This document shows positions 16,831 to 24,909 of a DNA stretch of 50,665 bases, in pieces. The notes below the pieces were generated by a model, which was given only the letters and a program-made list of their open reading frames with translations, was not told the DNA's origin and searched no databases. Source of the DNA: Bacteriovoracaceae bacterium (GTDB lineage Bacteria; Bdellovibrionota; Bacteriovoracia; Bacteriovoracales; Bacteriovoracaceae). The DNA lies in NCBI GenBank assembly GCA_018675575.1, contig JABGXW010000123.1, forward strand, positions 1 through 50,665, in the 5' to 3' direction. Numbering within the stretch: the stretch's first letter is position 1; every line of letters begins with the position of its first letter. A program made the position numbers and the translations under genes.

Positions 16831-17973
16831 CTATTGAATTTCCTTCAATTCCATGGCCGCAATCACAATTCTCTGAACCTCAGAAGTTCCCTCATAAATT
16901 TCAGTGATTTTAGCATCTCGAAAATGACGCTCAACAGGATACTCTTTTGTATACCCATTTCCACCACAAACTTGAATTGCCTTAGTCGTAATCCACATTG
17001 CAGCTTCCGCTGCAAATAGTTTAGCTTGAGCTCCCTCTTTTGAATAAGGATGCTTAAGATCTTTTAATTGACTAGAGTGGTAAATAAGATGTCTTGATGC
17101 AGCAAGTTTTGTCGACATATCCGCCAACATAAACTGGATCCCTTGAAGAGTAGAGAGAGGATTCCCAAATTGAACTCGTTCGGTTGAATATTTTAAAGCA
17201 TATCTGAAAGCGGCTTCCCCGATTCCCAAAGCTTGAGCGGCAATTCCAATTCTTCCCCCATCTAAAGTTGCTAAGGCCAAGCTAAAACCTTTTTCCTCTC
17301 TAGATAAAAGGTTTTCTTTTGGAACCTTAACTTTATCTAATGCTATAGCAGTTGTTGATGAACCTTTTATTCCAAGTTTTACTTCAGCTTTTTGAATTTC
17401 AAAGCCTGGAGAATTAGTCTCCACAATAAATGCAGAAATGCCTTTATGATTTTCAGTTTTTCTAGTCTTAGCAAATACGATTGCTACACCCGCTTCCTTA
17501 CCATTTGTGATCCAGTTCTTAGTTCCTGTTAACTCGTAATGGTTCCCCTTATCAACTGCCATGGTCGTTAAGGATCCCGCATCTGATCCAGCATTTGGTT
17601 CACTCAAACAAAAGCAACCCACCAGTTCACCACTTGCTAATTGAGGAAGATATTTTTTCTTTTGCTCTTCAGTTCCAAAGTTTAAAATTGGCCAGGTACA
17701 AAGAGAAGAATGCGCGGAAACAAAAACCCCTGTGCTGGCACAGCCTCTTGATAATTCTTCAATGATAATGGAGTAAGAAAGGTAATCCATACCTGCTCCT
17801 CCGTATTCTTCAGGAATAAAGATTCCTAAAAATCCATTTTCAATCAGCTTTGAAATTACTTCTTGAGGTATTTTTGAGTTCTCATCAATAGAAGCCGCCA
17901 AAGGAGCAATTTCAGAATCCGAAAACTTTGCTGCCATATCTTTCAATTCTATATAATCACTTTCTAAAATCAT
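16831..17973 (-). CDS. Acyl-CoA dehydrogenase (short-chain type)
   Basis: A 380-residue flavoenzyme of the acyl-CoA dehydrogenase family that makes trans-2-enoyl-CoA and passes electrons to ETF. Motifs: FLGIFIPEEYGGAGMDYLSY, the FAD region CFCLSEPNAGSDAGS, the KNWITNG signature, RVQFGNPLSTLQ, and the catalytic Glu in ITEIYEGTSEVQRIVIA (about E361), which is the short-chain/butyryl-CoA position. GAGGTA precedes the ATG. It lies 38 bp after the 3-hydroxybutyryl-CoA dehydrogenase gene, so the two form a short-chain acyl-CoA unit. It could work as butyryl-CoA dehydrogenase; exact chain length is not decided by sequence. Confidence 0.95.
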   Translation of the reverse strand: MILESDYIELKDMAAKFSDSEIAPLAASIDENSKIPQEVISKLIENGFLGIFIPEEYGGAGMDYLSYSIIIEELSRGCASTGVFVSAHSSLCTWPILNFGTEEQKKKYLPQLASGELVGCFCLSEPNAGSDAGSLTTMAVDKGNHYELTGTKNWITNGKEAGVAIVFAKTRKTENHKGISAFIVETNSPGFEIQKAEVKLGIKGSSTTAIALDKVKVPKENLLSREEKGFSLALATLDGGRIGIAAQALGIGEAAFRYALKYSTERVQFGNPLSTLQGIQFMLADMSTKLAASRHLIYHSSQLKDLKHPYSKEGAQAKLFAAEAAMWITTKAIQVCGGNGYTKEYPVERHFRDAKITEIYEGTSEVQRIVIAAMELKEIQ

Positions 17974-18011
17974 TTATTTACCTCTATTTTAAGCCTTATT
18001 TAATTTCTAAT

Positions 18012-18863
18012 CTAATACTCAAAGAAACCCTTTTTAGTCTTTCGACCAAGTCTTCCAGCTTGAACATATTTTCTAAGTAATGGGCAGGGACGATATTTTG
18101 TATCCCCCAATCCCTCATGTAAAACTTCCATAATAGATAAACAAGTATCTAAACCAATAAAATCTGCTAATTCCAGTGGACCCATTGGTTGATTACACCC
18201 TAGCTTCATCGCCAAATCTATATCTTCGGCGCTAGCTACGCCTTCTGATAAAGTGTAAACTGCCTCATTAATCATCGGCATTAATATCCGATTAACAGCA
18301 AACCCTGGAACATCATTGGCCTTGACAAATATTTTCCCCATATTGACAGCGACAGTTTCGACAGTATTGAATGTTTCTTCAGTAGTTTCCAACCCCCTGA
18401 TTCCCTCAACAAGCTTCATCACGGGAACAGGATTCATAAAATGCATACCTGCAATTTTTCCAGGCCTATCGGTCACTGCAGCAATTTCCGTAATAGAAAT
18501 AGAAGAAGTATTAGAAGCTAAAATCGCTTCATCCTTAATTAAATTATCAAGGTTTCTAAAAATTTCAAACTTAATGGCCTTATTTTCAGTTGCAGCTTCA
18601 ATCACCATGTCGCAATCCCTGAGGTCTGACATATCAAGAGACTTTGAAATTCTCTCTAGACTTTCAGTAGCTGTTCTTTGATCCCACTTCCCTTTAGTCA
18701 CTCCCTTAGCGAGTTGGTTTTGAATAAACTCATAACCCATCTCAAGGCCTTTTTCATGGACATCAAACATCATAACAGAGTAACCAGACTGAGCTGCCAC
18801 TTGAGTAATTCCCCTACCCATTTGTCCAGCCCCAACAACGCCAAGCGTCTCAATATCATCCAT
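18012..18863 (-). CDS. 3-hydroxybutyryl-CoA dehydrogenase
   Basis: The enzyme oxidises 3-hydroxyacyl-CoA with NAD(P). The N-terminal Rossmann motif LGVVGAGQMGRGITQVAAQ is followed by IEAATENKAIK, ASNTSSISITEIA, the His-containing PGKIAGMHFMNPVPVMKLVE and the C-terminal domain (NQPMGPLELADFIGLDT, ending RKTKKGFFEY). All are standard for Hbd/PaaH proteins of about 283 residues. ATG 18863 was chosen because GGAG lies 6 bases before it; an in-frame ATG at 18875 would add four residues. First gene of the unit with the acyl-CoA dehydrogenase; divergent from rpsT across about 170 bp. Confidence 0.94.
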   Translation of the reverse strand: MDDIETLGVVGAGQMGRGITQVAAQSGYSVMMFDVHEKGLEMGYEFIQNQLAKGVTKGKWDQRTATESLERISKSLDMSDLRDCDMVIEAATENKAIKFEIFRNLDNLIKDEAILASNTSSISITEIAAVTDRPGKIAGMHFMNPVPVMKLVEGIRGLETTEETFNTVETVAVNMGKIFVKANDVPGFAVNRILMPMINEAVYTLSEGVASAEDIDLAMKLGCNQPMGPLELADFIGLDTCLSIMEVLHEGLGDTKYRPCPLLRKYVQAGRLGRKTKKGFFEY

Positions 18864-19032
18864 CTCACTCTCCATGGTTCATCCAGCTAAGAAAATAATT
18901 GAAATTATGTGCGAATAATACATACCAGATCAAAGGAATTCAAATAAAACCTTGCCATCCATTGCATATTGAATTAAAAACTACACTTAGATTTATTTCA
19001 GCTGTTACGCATTATTAAATGAGGAGTGCAAA

Positions 19033-19293
19033 GTGCCACATCATAAATCAGCCAAGAAGAGAGTTCGGCAAACAGAAAAAAGAACCGAAAGAAATAAAAG
19101 CCAAAACTCAACTGTAAAAAGCTTTACTAAGAAATTAAGAGCTGCGATTTCTGAAAAAAATAAATCGGAAGCAACAAAGCTTCTACCAATTGTACAAGGA
19201 TTCCTTGATAAATTGGCAAAGAAAAGCATTATCAAGAGTAAAAACTCTGCAAGAAGAAATTCAAGATATGCTTCTCAGGTTGCAAAGCTTTAA
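19033..19293 (+). CDS. rpsT: 30S ribosomal protein S20
   Basis: S20 binds 16S rRNA early in 30S assembly. The 86-residue basic protein has the family pattern: PHHKSAKKRVRQTEKRTERN at the N-terminus, VKSFTKKLRAAI in the middle and IKSKNSARRNSRYASQ near the end. The start is GTG, with a GAGGAG ribosome site 8 bases upstream. A GTG start is common in rpsT and goes with autoregulation in E. coli. An intrinsic terminator follows directly. It is a single-gene unit beside lptE-holA, a neighbourhood found in many proteobacteria. Confidence 0.98.
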   Translation: MPHHKSAKKRVRQTEKRTERNKSQNSTVKSFTKKLRAAISEKNKSEATKLLPIVQGFLDKLAKKSIIKSKNSARRNSRYASQVAKL

Positions 19294-19322
19294 TTAGTTA
19301 AAATACATTGTTTTCATATTGT

Positions 19323-19347
19323 GCCCTCTATTCAAGAGGGCTTTTTT
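19323..19347 (+). terminator. Intrinsic terminator after rpsT
   Basis: GCCCTCT pairs with AGAGGGC (7 bp, loop ATTCA) and is followed by six T. It lies 30 bp after the rpsT stop and just before the convergent holA stop. Confidence 0.92.
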
Positions 19348-19363
19348 GTTTGGTTATGACACA

Positions 19364-20350
19364 CTAAAGTGCTTCAAAATACTCTGAGCGCATCTCCGTG
19401 AGTAAGAGGTCTGATTTTTGCTTTGCTAGGATTTCAAAGTCAGAAAATTGTTTTACAGCAAGTAACAAATCAGCTTTTTTCCAAAGTTTAGAATGAGCAT
19501 CAACTTCTTTATCATATTTTGTCATTCGAGGCTTTTTATACATATATGAAGGATCATATAGCTTTAATAGATGTCCTTGCATGAAGTTAAAAAGAGATTT
19601 TAAAGAATCAAAATCAAGTTCTGTTTCTATTAAAGACTTATAAAAGAAAGGTTTATTTCTCTGTGAGAACTTAGATGCTAATGCAAATTGATCCACTCGA
19701 GTTTTAGATACCAATTCCCGCAAAAGTCCTTTTTGCTTTTGACTATTTGTCCACGTCTGATTAAACCGTCTCATTTTTGATAGAACTTGTACAAACTCTT
19801 GTGTTGTGTTTGGAACTGAATCAAGAATATATTGCGAAACCGAACTATCGATGTTCATCGCCATTTGTTCTGCTAAAAAGCTTAAGTATTTTGGAGTATC
19901 CCAAAATTTATACTCTTCCATTTTAAGGCATTGGTACTCGTCTATTTTTCCAAGGTCGTCAAAGAAGCTATTTCTTTTAGCAAAAGATAAAACAAGTACA
20001 TGTGATGAAAAGTCGATTGCTTTTGCAAGTATGAGTTTCTTAGATTCATTTGGAATATCTTCTGCATTCAATACTAACCAATGGTTGGTTGTTTCAGTTT
20101 GTGTTTCTTGGTTGAAGCTAAAAAAGTCTAATTCCTGAAATTTAGAAATCAACCAATCTGGCGTTAACTCAGATCCCACAACAACATTAAATTTTTGTCC
20201 ATTAGATTTAAGTTTAAATGTAACCATTTTTTCAAGGAAGGAATCAAAAACTTCAATACCAAACAGACCTCTCGAATTCTGGTCGATGATATTTGGATTA
20301 TGTTTAAAAAAATCCCATGGGACCCATTTAGAAAGCATTGAGAATGACAT
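19364..20350 (-). CDS. holA: DNA polymerase III delta subunit (HolA), divergent
   Basis: Delta opens the beta clamp as part of the clamp-loader complex. The sequence is divergent, but length (328), the strand-helix pattern (FNVVVGSELTPDWLISKFQ; HWLVLNAEDIPNESKKLILA; HVLVLSFAKRN), a helical middle domain (SSVSQYILDSVPNTTQEFVQ) and a C-terminal helical bundle with WKKADLLLAVKQFSDFEI fit HolA. The position gives more support: it overlaps the 3' end of an lptE-like gene by 23 bp and faces rpsT, the common lptE-holA-rpsT arrangement. A second ATG at 20338 is possible. There is no Walker motif, as expected for delta. Confidence 0.75.
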   Translation of the reverse strand: MSFSMLSKWVPWDFFKHNPNIIDQNSRGLFGIEVFDSFLEKMVTFKLKSNGQKFNVVVGSELTPDWLISKFQELDFFSFNQETQTETTNHWLVLNAEDIPNESKKLILAKAIDFSSHVLVLSFAKRNSFFDDLGKIDEYQCLKMEEYKFWDTPKYLSFLAEQMAMNIDSSVSQYILDSVPNTTQEFVQVLSKMRRFNQTWTNSQKQKGLLRELVSKTRVDQFALASKFSQRNKPFFYKSLIETELDFDSLKSLFNFMQGHLLKLYDPSYMYKKPRMTKYDKEVDAHSKLWKKADLLLAVKQFSDFEILAKQKSDLLLTEMRSEYFEAL

Positions 20351-21020
20351 CCTTAAAGTTTAAAGCTGCAGTTTTAGATAAGTGAACAATAGTATTTTCT
20401 TCTGCTTGTTTATTTTTAGTATAGTTAACGACACCACCGCTGTCAGCCGTTAAGTTATCAGCAATAATTCTTGAGTAAGTGCCTGTAAGAGATATCGACT
20501 CATTGAAAATTATTTTGTTCTTTGGGTGAGCTTTTAAATATTTATTGAGTGAAGATTTCATTAGTTTAATTTCTCGTAAACTTGGTCTCTTAATTAATAT
20601 TAATCTCAGAGAAAGTGATACTATAGATTGGCTAGGTATGTAAAAATCATTCCTAGAACCTATAGCCGTTTTGAGATCACCAGTCGTAAACTGAGTATTT
20701 GCGTTCTTGACTGTATTTTTTCTATGCGTTGGACTACTTACAATTCCGACAAGAACAGCATCAGAATGAGAATCAAAACTTGATCTTACTTTCAGATCAA
20801 CAAAGTCCATCATGAGGTTTTTAATTTCTTTAGTCATTGGACCTGCAACATTTGGCAATGTTGATCTGTTCACAAACATAGGGATTGCGAGACTTCGTAT
20901 ACCATATATTTCTAATGGATTTGTTCTATTAGGAATTCTGTATCCAGAACAAGAAGTTAAACTGATTGTGATAATCAGTGCTAGCAGCATGTTTAAGGCA
21001 TAAAGTTTTTTAGTAGACAT
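20328..21020 (-). CDS. lptE: LPS-assembly lipoprotein LptE
   Basis: LptE plugs the LptD barrel and helps LPS reach the cell surface. The 230-residue protein has a type II signal peptide with lipobox LTSC followed by SGYRIPN, matching the CGY(H/R) start of mature LptE, then SLAIPMFVNRSTLPNVAGPM and MTKEIKNLMM, the pattern of an N-terminal strand and helix of the family. The C-terminal half (IIFNESISLTGTYSRIIADN; AEENTIVHLSKTAALNFKDVI) also fits. The gene overlaps holA, which is its usual neighbour. The family evolves fast, so the assignment rests on signature plus context. Confidence 0.8.
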   Translation of the reverse strand: MSTKKLYALNMLLALIITISLTSCSGYRIPNRTNPLEIYGIRSLAIPMFVNRSTLPNVAGPMTKEIKNLMMDFVDLKVRSSFDSHSDAVLVGIVSSPTHRKNTVKNANTQFTTGDLKTAIGSRNDFYIPSQSIVSLSLRLILIKRPSLREIKLMKSSLNKYLKAHPKNKIIFNESISLTGTYSRIIADNLTADSGGVVNYTKNKQAEENTIVHLSKTAALNFKDVILNAF

Positions 21021-21113
21021 GTATTATATATACCTAATAATTTTTCATCAGTAATAAATACTTTTTAAAATACCTATATTCAAAGACTAGACGCGCCAAG
21101 CAAAACAAAAAAC

Positions 21114-21142
21114 TTAACAATGACGTTGGAAATAAATATAAA
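21114..21142 (+). promoter_or_regulatory. Putative promoter for dciA giving a very short leader
   Basis: TTAACA (21114-21119) and TATAAA (21137-21142) have a 17-bp spacer. The -10 box ends 5 bp before the ATG at 21148, so transcription would start at or next to the start codon. Confidence 0.45.
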
Positions 21143-21147
21143 AGGGC

Positions 21148-21678
21148 ATGAGTAGTTTTAAATCATTGAAGGATCTTCTAGATGCAAATTGTAGTATCAA
21201 GCCAGACTCTAGACAAAAAACATTTAATACCCACAAAACTAGCGAAGCATTTGATTTTTTGCATCTGATTCGAGATTGGCCAATTATTGTTGGTGAGAAA
21301 TTAGCAGCTAAAACTGTTCCGTTAAAAAATCAAAGAAAAACTTTAGTTATTTTAAGTAATCATAGTGCCTACTCAGAGCAACTGAGTTTCATGTCAGGCA
21401 CAATAATTGAAAAAATAAATGAACATTTTCCAATGTTACGCGGAAAGATTGCCCAAATAAAATATATGACAAACCCTGCCCATTTCAAAGCACAGCAAGA
21501 GAGAGCAGAAGTATTAAAGAAATCGAAACCAAAAGAAATCGCGGAGATAACACATAAGTTTTCCCCCCAAGATAACGCCCTTATTAAGGAGGCTGATAGT
21601 TTTTTTTCTGATATTGAGGATGAAAACGTTAAAAAGTCATTAAAATCAATTTTTATTCAGCTTCACAAATCTAGATAG
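21148..21678 (+). CDS. dciA: DciA-like (DUF721) replicative helicase loader
   Basis: A 176-residue protein with the DUF721 core in its first 110 residues: the RDWPIIVGEKLAAKTVPL motif (W-x2-IVG-x3-A-x2-T-x-P), the strand KTLVILSNHSAYSEQLSFM and INEHFPMLRGKIAQIKYM. DUF721/DciA is the ancestral loader of DnaB that DnaC and DnaI replaced in some lineages. The C-terminal 60 residues are polar and variable. AAAGGG lies only one base before the ATG, too close to be a normal ribosome site. The 3' end overlaps the convergent methyltransferase gene by 33 bp. Confidence 0.8.
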   Translation: MSSFKSLKDLLDANCSIKPDSRQKTFNTHKTSEAFDFLHLIRDWPIIVGEKLAAKTVPLKNQRKTLVILSNHSAYSEQLSFMSGTIIEKINEHFPMLRGKIAQIKYMTNPAHFKAQQERAEVLKKSKPKEIAEITHKFSPQDNALIKEADSFFSDIEDENVKKSLKSIFIQLHKSR

Positions 21679-22269
21679 TTCATATTCATTTTGAACAAAG
21701 CAATCTGTTCTTTTAAAGTATTGAGTTAGGCCTCCGCGACTGAGTGCGTTACTACTTTCTTTTGTTGTTTTAAGAAACCAAAAGGCTCCATCTTCTTTTA
21801 GGCAATGGTTAACGGATGAGATAAATATTTCAAAACTATCTTTTACGAAAAACTTTGCAATTCTTCTTTTCTCATCATTTGGCAACCTTCCTTTCGAAGG
21901 ATCATAGTAAGGTGGATTTGAGACAATAAAGTCAAATTTTTCTTTGTGAATTTCTGTTTTTATTTTTGATATAGGCCTATGTAAAAACTGAGGACTAAAG
22001 TTTTGCAAATAAAGAAGAGAGACATTCTTCTCATAATGAATTAAATAATCTTCAAGAATATCTATAGAGGTCAGCTTCATATTATTTATTTTATTTAAAA
22101 TTTCTAACCCTATAACTCCTGAACCGCAACATAGATCGCAGAGGTATATTTCGGACCCCATTGTTTGGATCTTATAAAATTCAGTTTCAATAAATTTCTT
22201 CGATAAGAATAAAGAATCTTCACCAAATTTAAAAAAATAAGGCTGACTATAGTCCAAGAGAATGCTCAA
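21646..22269 (-). CDS. Class I methyltransferase, tRNA1(Val) adenine-N6 type (YfiC/TrmN6-like)
   Basis: A SAM-dependent N-methyltransferase of 207 residues. Motif I reads LCDLCCGSGVIGLEIL, motif II TSIDILEDYL, and the catalytic NPPY motif is in FIVSNPPYYDPSKGRLP, with the following region EKRRIAKFFVKDSFEIF as in YfiC/TrmN6, which modify A37 of tRNA1(Val). A ribosomal or release-factor target cannot be ruled out. The gene overlaps the upstream Sua5/YrdC-like gene by 23 bp, so two tRNA-modification-type proteins are coupled at the end of the long minus-strand operon. Confidence 0.85.
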   Translation of the reverse strand: MSILLDYSQPYFFKFGEDSLFLSKKFIETEFYKIQTMGSEIYLCDLCCGSGVIGLEILNKINNMKLTSIDILEDYLIHYEKNVSLLYLQNFSPQFLHRPISKIKTEIHKEKFDFIVSNPPYYDPSKGRLPNDEKRRIAKFFVKDSFEIFISSVNHCLKEDGAFWFLKTTKESSNALSRGGLTQYFKRTDCFVQNEYELSRFVKLNKN

Positions 22270-22834
22270 TCTCTAGACAGTTTGATCCTTCTCTAATAAT
22301 TTTCATTTTAAGATTTGATTCAAACATAATAACTGTAGAAGGTATTCCCGATGGTGGGGACTCAAGGGAAGAGATAAATGACGAATTAATAATATATTTA
22401 TTTTGAAAATCTAACGCGTCGGCTTCAGTAAGAATCGGTTCCTCATTCTTAAGATTAAGGCTAGTCGTCGTTATCGGATCATTTGTTAATTTACAAAGTT
22501 TTACTTGTAATTCGTTTGAAGCGATCCGGGCTCCAACAAACTTTGAGCTTAAATAAATCTCAGGTGAAATTTCTCCTACGATCCAGGAGATCGGTACTAA
22601 CGCAGTGGCTCCAAGACTGTATATCGACAATAAATCTATTTTTAATTCACTTGGTATATTTATATTTCTTTTAAATTGATCATAAGATTGAAAAAGAATA
22701 GAGAGGGGTTTTGATTGCTCATTCTTTTTTATTGATCTTATTAGCCTATTAGAAATATTATCAAAAATAGATGCCCCGATTCCCCACACCGTATCAGTAG
22801 GATAAATAATGATTGCATGTTTTTTTTCTGTCAT
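22247..22834 (-). CDS. Sua5/YciO/YrdC-family protein (threonylcarbamoyl-AMP synthase-like)
   Basis: The family makes threonylcarbamoyl-AMP for t6A37 in tRNA. Motifs include IIYPTDTVWGIGASIF, SKPLSILF, the VGARIAS strand, ITTTSLNLKNEEP and the late PSTVIMF motif. In typical TsaC/Sua5 a K-x-R-P segment precedes the PL motif; here it reads KKNEQSKPL, without the Arg, so the ATP/bicarbonate site is atypical. The start was set at ATG 22834 because it overlaps the upstream stop as ATGA and has GGTGG nearby; an in-frame ATG at 22849 would add five residues. Length of about 195 residues fits TsaC without the Sua5 C-terminal domain. Confidence 0.86.
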   Translation of the reverse strand: MTEKKHAIIIYPTDTVWGIGASIFDNISNRLIRSIKKNEQSKPLSILFQSYDQFKRNINIPSELKIDLLSIYSLGATALVPISWIVGEISPEIYLSSKFVGARIASNELQVKLCKLTNDPITTTSLNLKNEEPILTEADALDFQNKYIINSSFISSLESPPSGIPSTVIMFESNLKMKIIREGSNCLEIEHSLGL

Positions 22835-24285
22835 AGAACTAGCCACCATAACAAGTTTTCGTCCTTATCTCCTAGCTTTAAAAGGTTGTAAAGATGAAAT
22901 TTAATTCCCAGTCCTTCATTCAAACATCTACGATGATGTTTTCTTTTTAAATTGAAGTAAGCTGCGGAGTATTTTTTATTTTTTAAAGAAAGTTTTCTCT
23001 TGATAATATCTGATTGCAGTAGATACATAATTAAATCATCGCTATAGCATGTATTTTTTTTGCTGAATTCGTGAATTTTATCTATGATAAATGATCGAGT
23101 GGCTTCTTCTTTCGGAATATAATTAAAAAACAATCCATAAGAATGTATAGGAATCAGATACACATTTCTTTTTTTCATGTTTTTCTCAAGAAATGCATCC
23201 AATTCAAGTCTTGTTGTTCTCTCTAATAGCTGGTTATACCAAAAGTCAGGGAACTGTCTTCCAAAAGTTATCGATGAAGCTTTCTCTCTGATCTCAACTA
23301 ATGACCAATTAGCTGAAACCTTTTCTGACGTCTCGGCAAGATCTTTAGTTTCTATAATTTCCATATATTTATTCATCAGAATTTGTATCAGATCTTTATA
23401 TTGCAGTCTTTCATATCCTAGTTCTATTGTTTTAAAAAATTCAGATTTAAATTCTACAACTTTTTCTTTAGTTGAAAAATAATGATCTTGGATATCATTT
23501 ATAAATCGAAGCTTATTATAGTAGACGAGATCAATTAAGATTGACTTTGCCCATGAGAAGTTTTTTATCGATAATGCAAACCTTAGGTTTATTAAATTAG
23601 AAATAAAGTTATTTTTAATGGCTCCTTGCTCTTTAAATCTTTCAATTGCAAAATATTTTTCTTTTTTATCTTTTATTTGATTTAACCCTTTGCTAACAGC
23701 AATAAACCTCTCGATCTCTTTCATATTTTCTTTTCTTGAGTTTTTCCTTTTATATGTTGCGATAATGATGGCCTTCACATCTTCAGTAAATTTATAAGGT
23801 TCTAAAAAACTATTCAAGTCTTTTAACGAGAGAATCTTCCTTGCTTTCAATTCAAGCATTGCTGACATCTTTTTATTAAACTCAAAAGAACACTTTTCGA
23901 TATATTTTTTCCAATCGGCCTTTTCATTTGTTGTTAAAAATGTAAGCAGGGCAAATTTAGTAGAGAATAAATTCATTTTGTCGCAAGACTTTGGTGCATC
24001 CGATTTTGTAGGAAGAAATGTAAATCCAGTTAATGTAAACTTTATAGGGAATTTTATTTTATTTATTTCTAAATCATCATAGTTCATTATTTTCGTTTTT
24101 TTTGCTATCGGAATTTTATCCTGTGCATACGTACTTGAAATGATTAATGAAGATATTATCGGTATTGGCTTATTTAAAACTTTTTTAAAATAAAAAAATA
24201 TTATGCCTAAAATTATGACAAAGAGAATAAGTAAATACTTTAAAAAAATTTGATTTGTATTCTTTGTGAGATCAGAAGTTTCCAT
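22831..24285 (-). CDS. Single-pass membrane protein, likely the frameshifted C-terminal part of the GYF_2 protein
   Basis: From ATG 24285 the ORF gives 484 residues: a short polar start, one membrane helix (FLKYLLILFVIILGIIFFYF), then about 440 residues, helical and basic, with several Cys; no family is recognised. The membrane helix orientation would put the large part in the periplasm. The ATG has no good ribosome site. The same frame stays open upstream for 34 more codons, through an 11-A run, to a stop near 24388, and the zero frame of the GYF_2 gene ends just after that run. A one-base slip on the A run would join both ORFs into one protein. It is followed by the Sua5-like gene with ATGA overlap. 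Confidence 0.8.
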   Translation of the reverse strand: METSDLTKNTNQIFLKYLLILFVIILGIIFFYFKKVLNKPIPIISSLIISSTYAQDKIPIAKKTKIMNYDDLEINKIKFPIKFTLTGFTFLPTKSDAPKSCDKMNLFSTKFALLTFLTTNEKADWKKYIEKCSFEFNKKMSAMLELKARKILSLKDLNSFLEPYKFTEDVKAIIIATYKRKNSRKENMKEIERFIAVSKGLNQIKDKKEKYFAIERFKEQGAIKNNFISNLINLRFALSIKNFSWAKSILIDLVYYNKLRFINDIQDHYFSTKEKVVEFKSEFFKTIELGYERLQYKDLIQILMNKYMEIIETKDLAETSEKVSANWSLVEIREKASSITFGRQFPDFWYNQLLERTTRLELDAFLEKNMKKRNVYLIPIHSYGLFFNYIPKEEATRSFIIDKIHEFSKKNTCYSDDLIMYLLQSDIIKRKLSLKNKKYSAAYFNLKRKHHRRCLNEGLGIKFHLYNLLKLGDKDENLLWWLVL

Positions 24286-24356
24286 TTCACTTTTCTTTAT
24301 ATTTTTTATTTTTGGAAGAGGGGGCGAAGCCTTTTCTTGTTCAGATTTGAGTTCTA

Positions 24357-24908
24357 CTATTTTTTTTTTTGAGGATTTATTTCTGGATCAGAAAGAGCTG
24401 ACTGATCTGACTGATCTGACTGATCTGACTGATCTGACTGATCTGACCGATCTGACTGATCTGACTGATCTGACTGATCTGGAAGATTCGCATCTGTTGT
24501 AGCCTGTTTAGGAGGAATTTTTATAAATTGCGTATTATCAGTTTGATTCGAATCGTCCCCGGGATAAGCGAGATCATCATTTTCAGGCAATTTATTATTA
24601 TCTTTTGGAGCTTTAACTTGATTAGAAATTGTTGGGCCAATTGAAGAAGTTCTACCATTTTTATTCAGATTAATGAGAACAGCTTTAGCTTCATTTATAG
24701 GATTAAACTCCATGGGAACATCGCCATAAAGGTATTTGTCTAGTAACTCTCTTTCTTTTACATTTATCCAATAGCCATTACCACGAGTAATTTCATCTTC
24801 AGGAGCAAGAGATCCCTTCTCTACAAACTCAATAATTTTTTTCTTTGATACCGGACCTAAAATTTGTTTAGCACGGGTTCGTATCAACCAATTTTTTTCA
24901 TCAATCAT
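24357..24908 (-). CDS. GYF_2-like domain protein with Ser-Asp-Gln repeats
   Basis: The first 65 residues are a GYF_2/DUF4339-like domain (NWLIRTRAKQILGPVSKKKI, then GSLAPEDEITRGNGYWINVKE). A disordered acidic stretch follows, with nine SDQ-type tripeptide repeats, and the ORF ends in QKKK at two successive TAG codons right after A11. In GYF_2 proteins of this group a domain, linker and membrane helix layout is common; here the helix is in the next ORF in the -1 frame. The gene starts 1 bp after the mlaD stop and so lies in the Mla operon. Either this is a short soluble product, or the first part of a slippage-dependent fusion, or a broken gene. Confidence 0.82.
   Translation of the reverse strand: MIDEKNWLIRTRAKQILGPVSKKKIIEFVEKGSLAPEDEITRGNGYWINVKERELLDKYLYGDVPMEFNPINEAKAVLINLNKNGRTSSIGPTISNQVKAPKDNNKLPENDDLAYPGDDSNQTDNTQFIKIPPKQATTDANLPDQSDQSDQSDRSDQSDQSDQSDQSDQSALSDPEINPQKKK
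24360..24370 (-). other. A11 slippery run joining two ORFs
   Basis: On the minus strand CAA is followed by AAAAAAAAA and TAG TAG, eleven A in all. Adding one A in the transcript, or a -1 ribosomal slip, gives QKKKIVELKSEQEKASPPLP and continues in frame into the membrane protein without any stop. Runs of nine or more A are known sites of transcriptional slippage. Confidence 0.75.
24401..24481 (-). repeat. Nine tandem 9-bp repeats (Ser-Asp-Gln)
   Basis: Nine units of ACTGATCTG on the plus strand, the sixth being ACCGATCTG, which changes one Gln to Arg. On the minus strand they encode repeated Asp-Gln-Ser. The unit length keeps the frame. The array ends about 30 bp before the A11 run in coding direction. 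Confidence 0.97.
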
Positions 24909-24909
24909 G

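Noticed and set aside
24266..24502. Plus-strand ORF with Leu-Thr-Asp repeats
   Set aside because: It is the complement of the SDQ repeat array of the minus-strand GYF_2 gene; the repeats keep all frames open.
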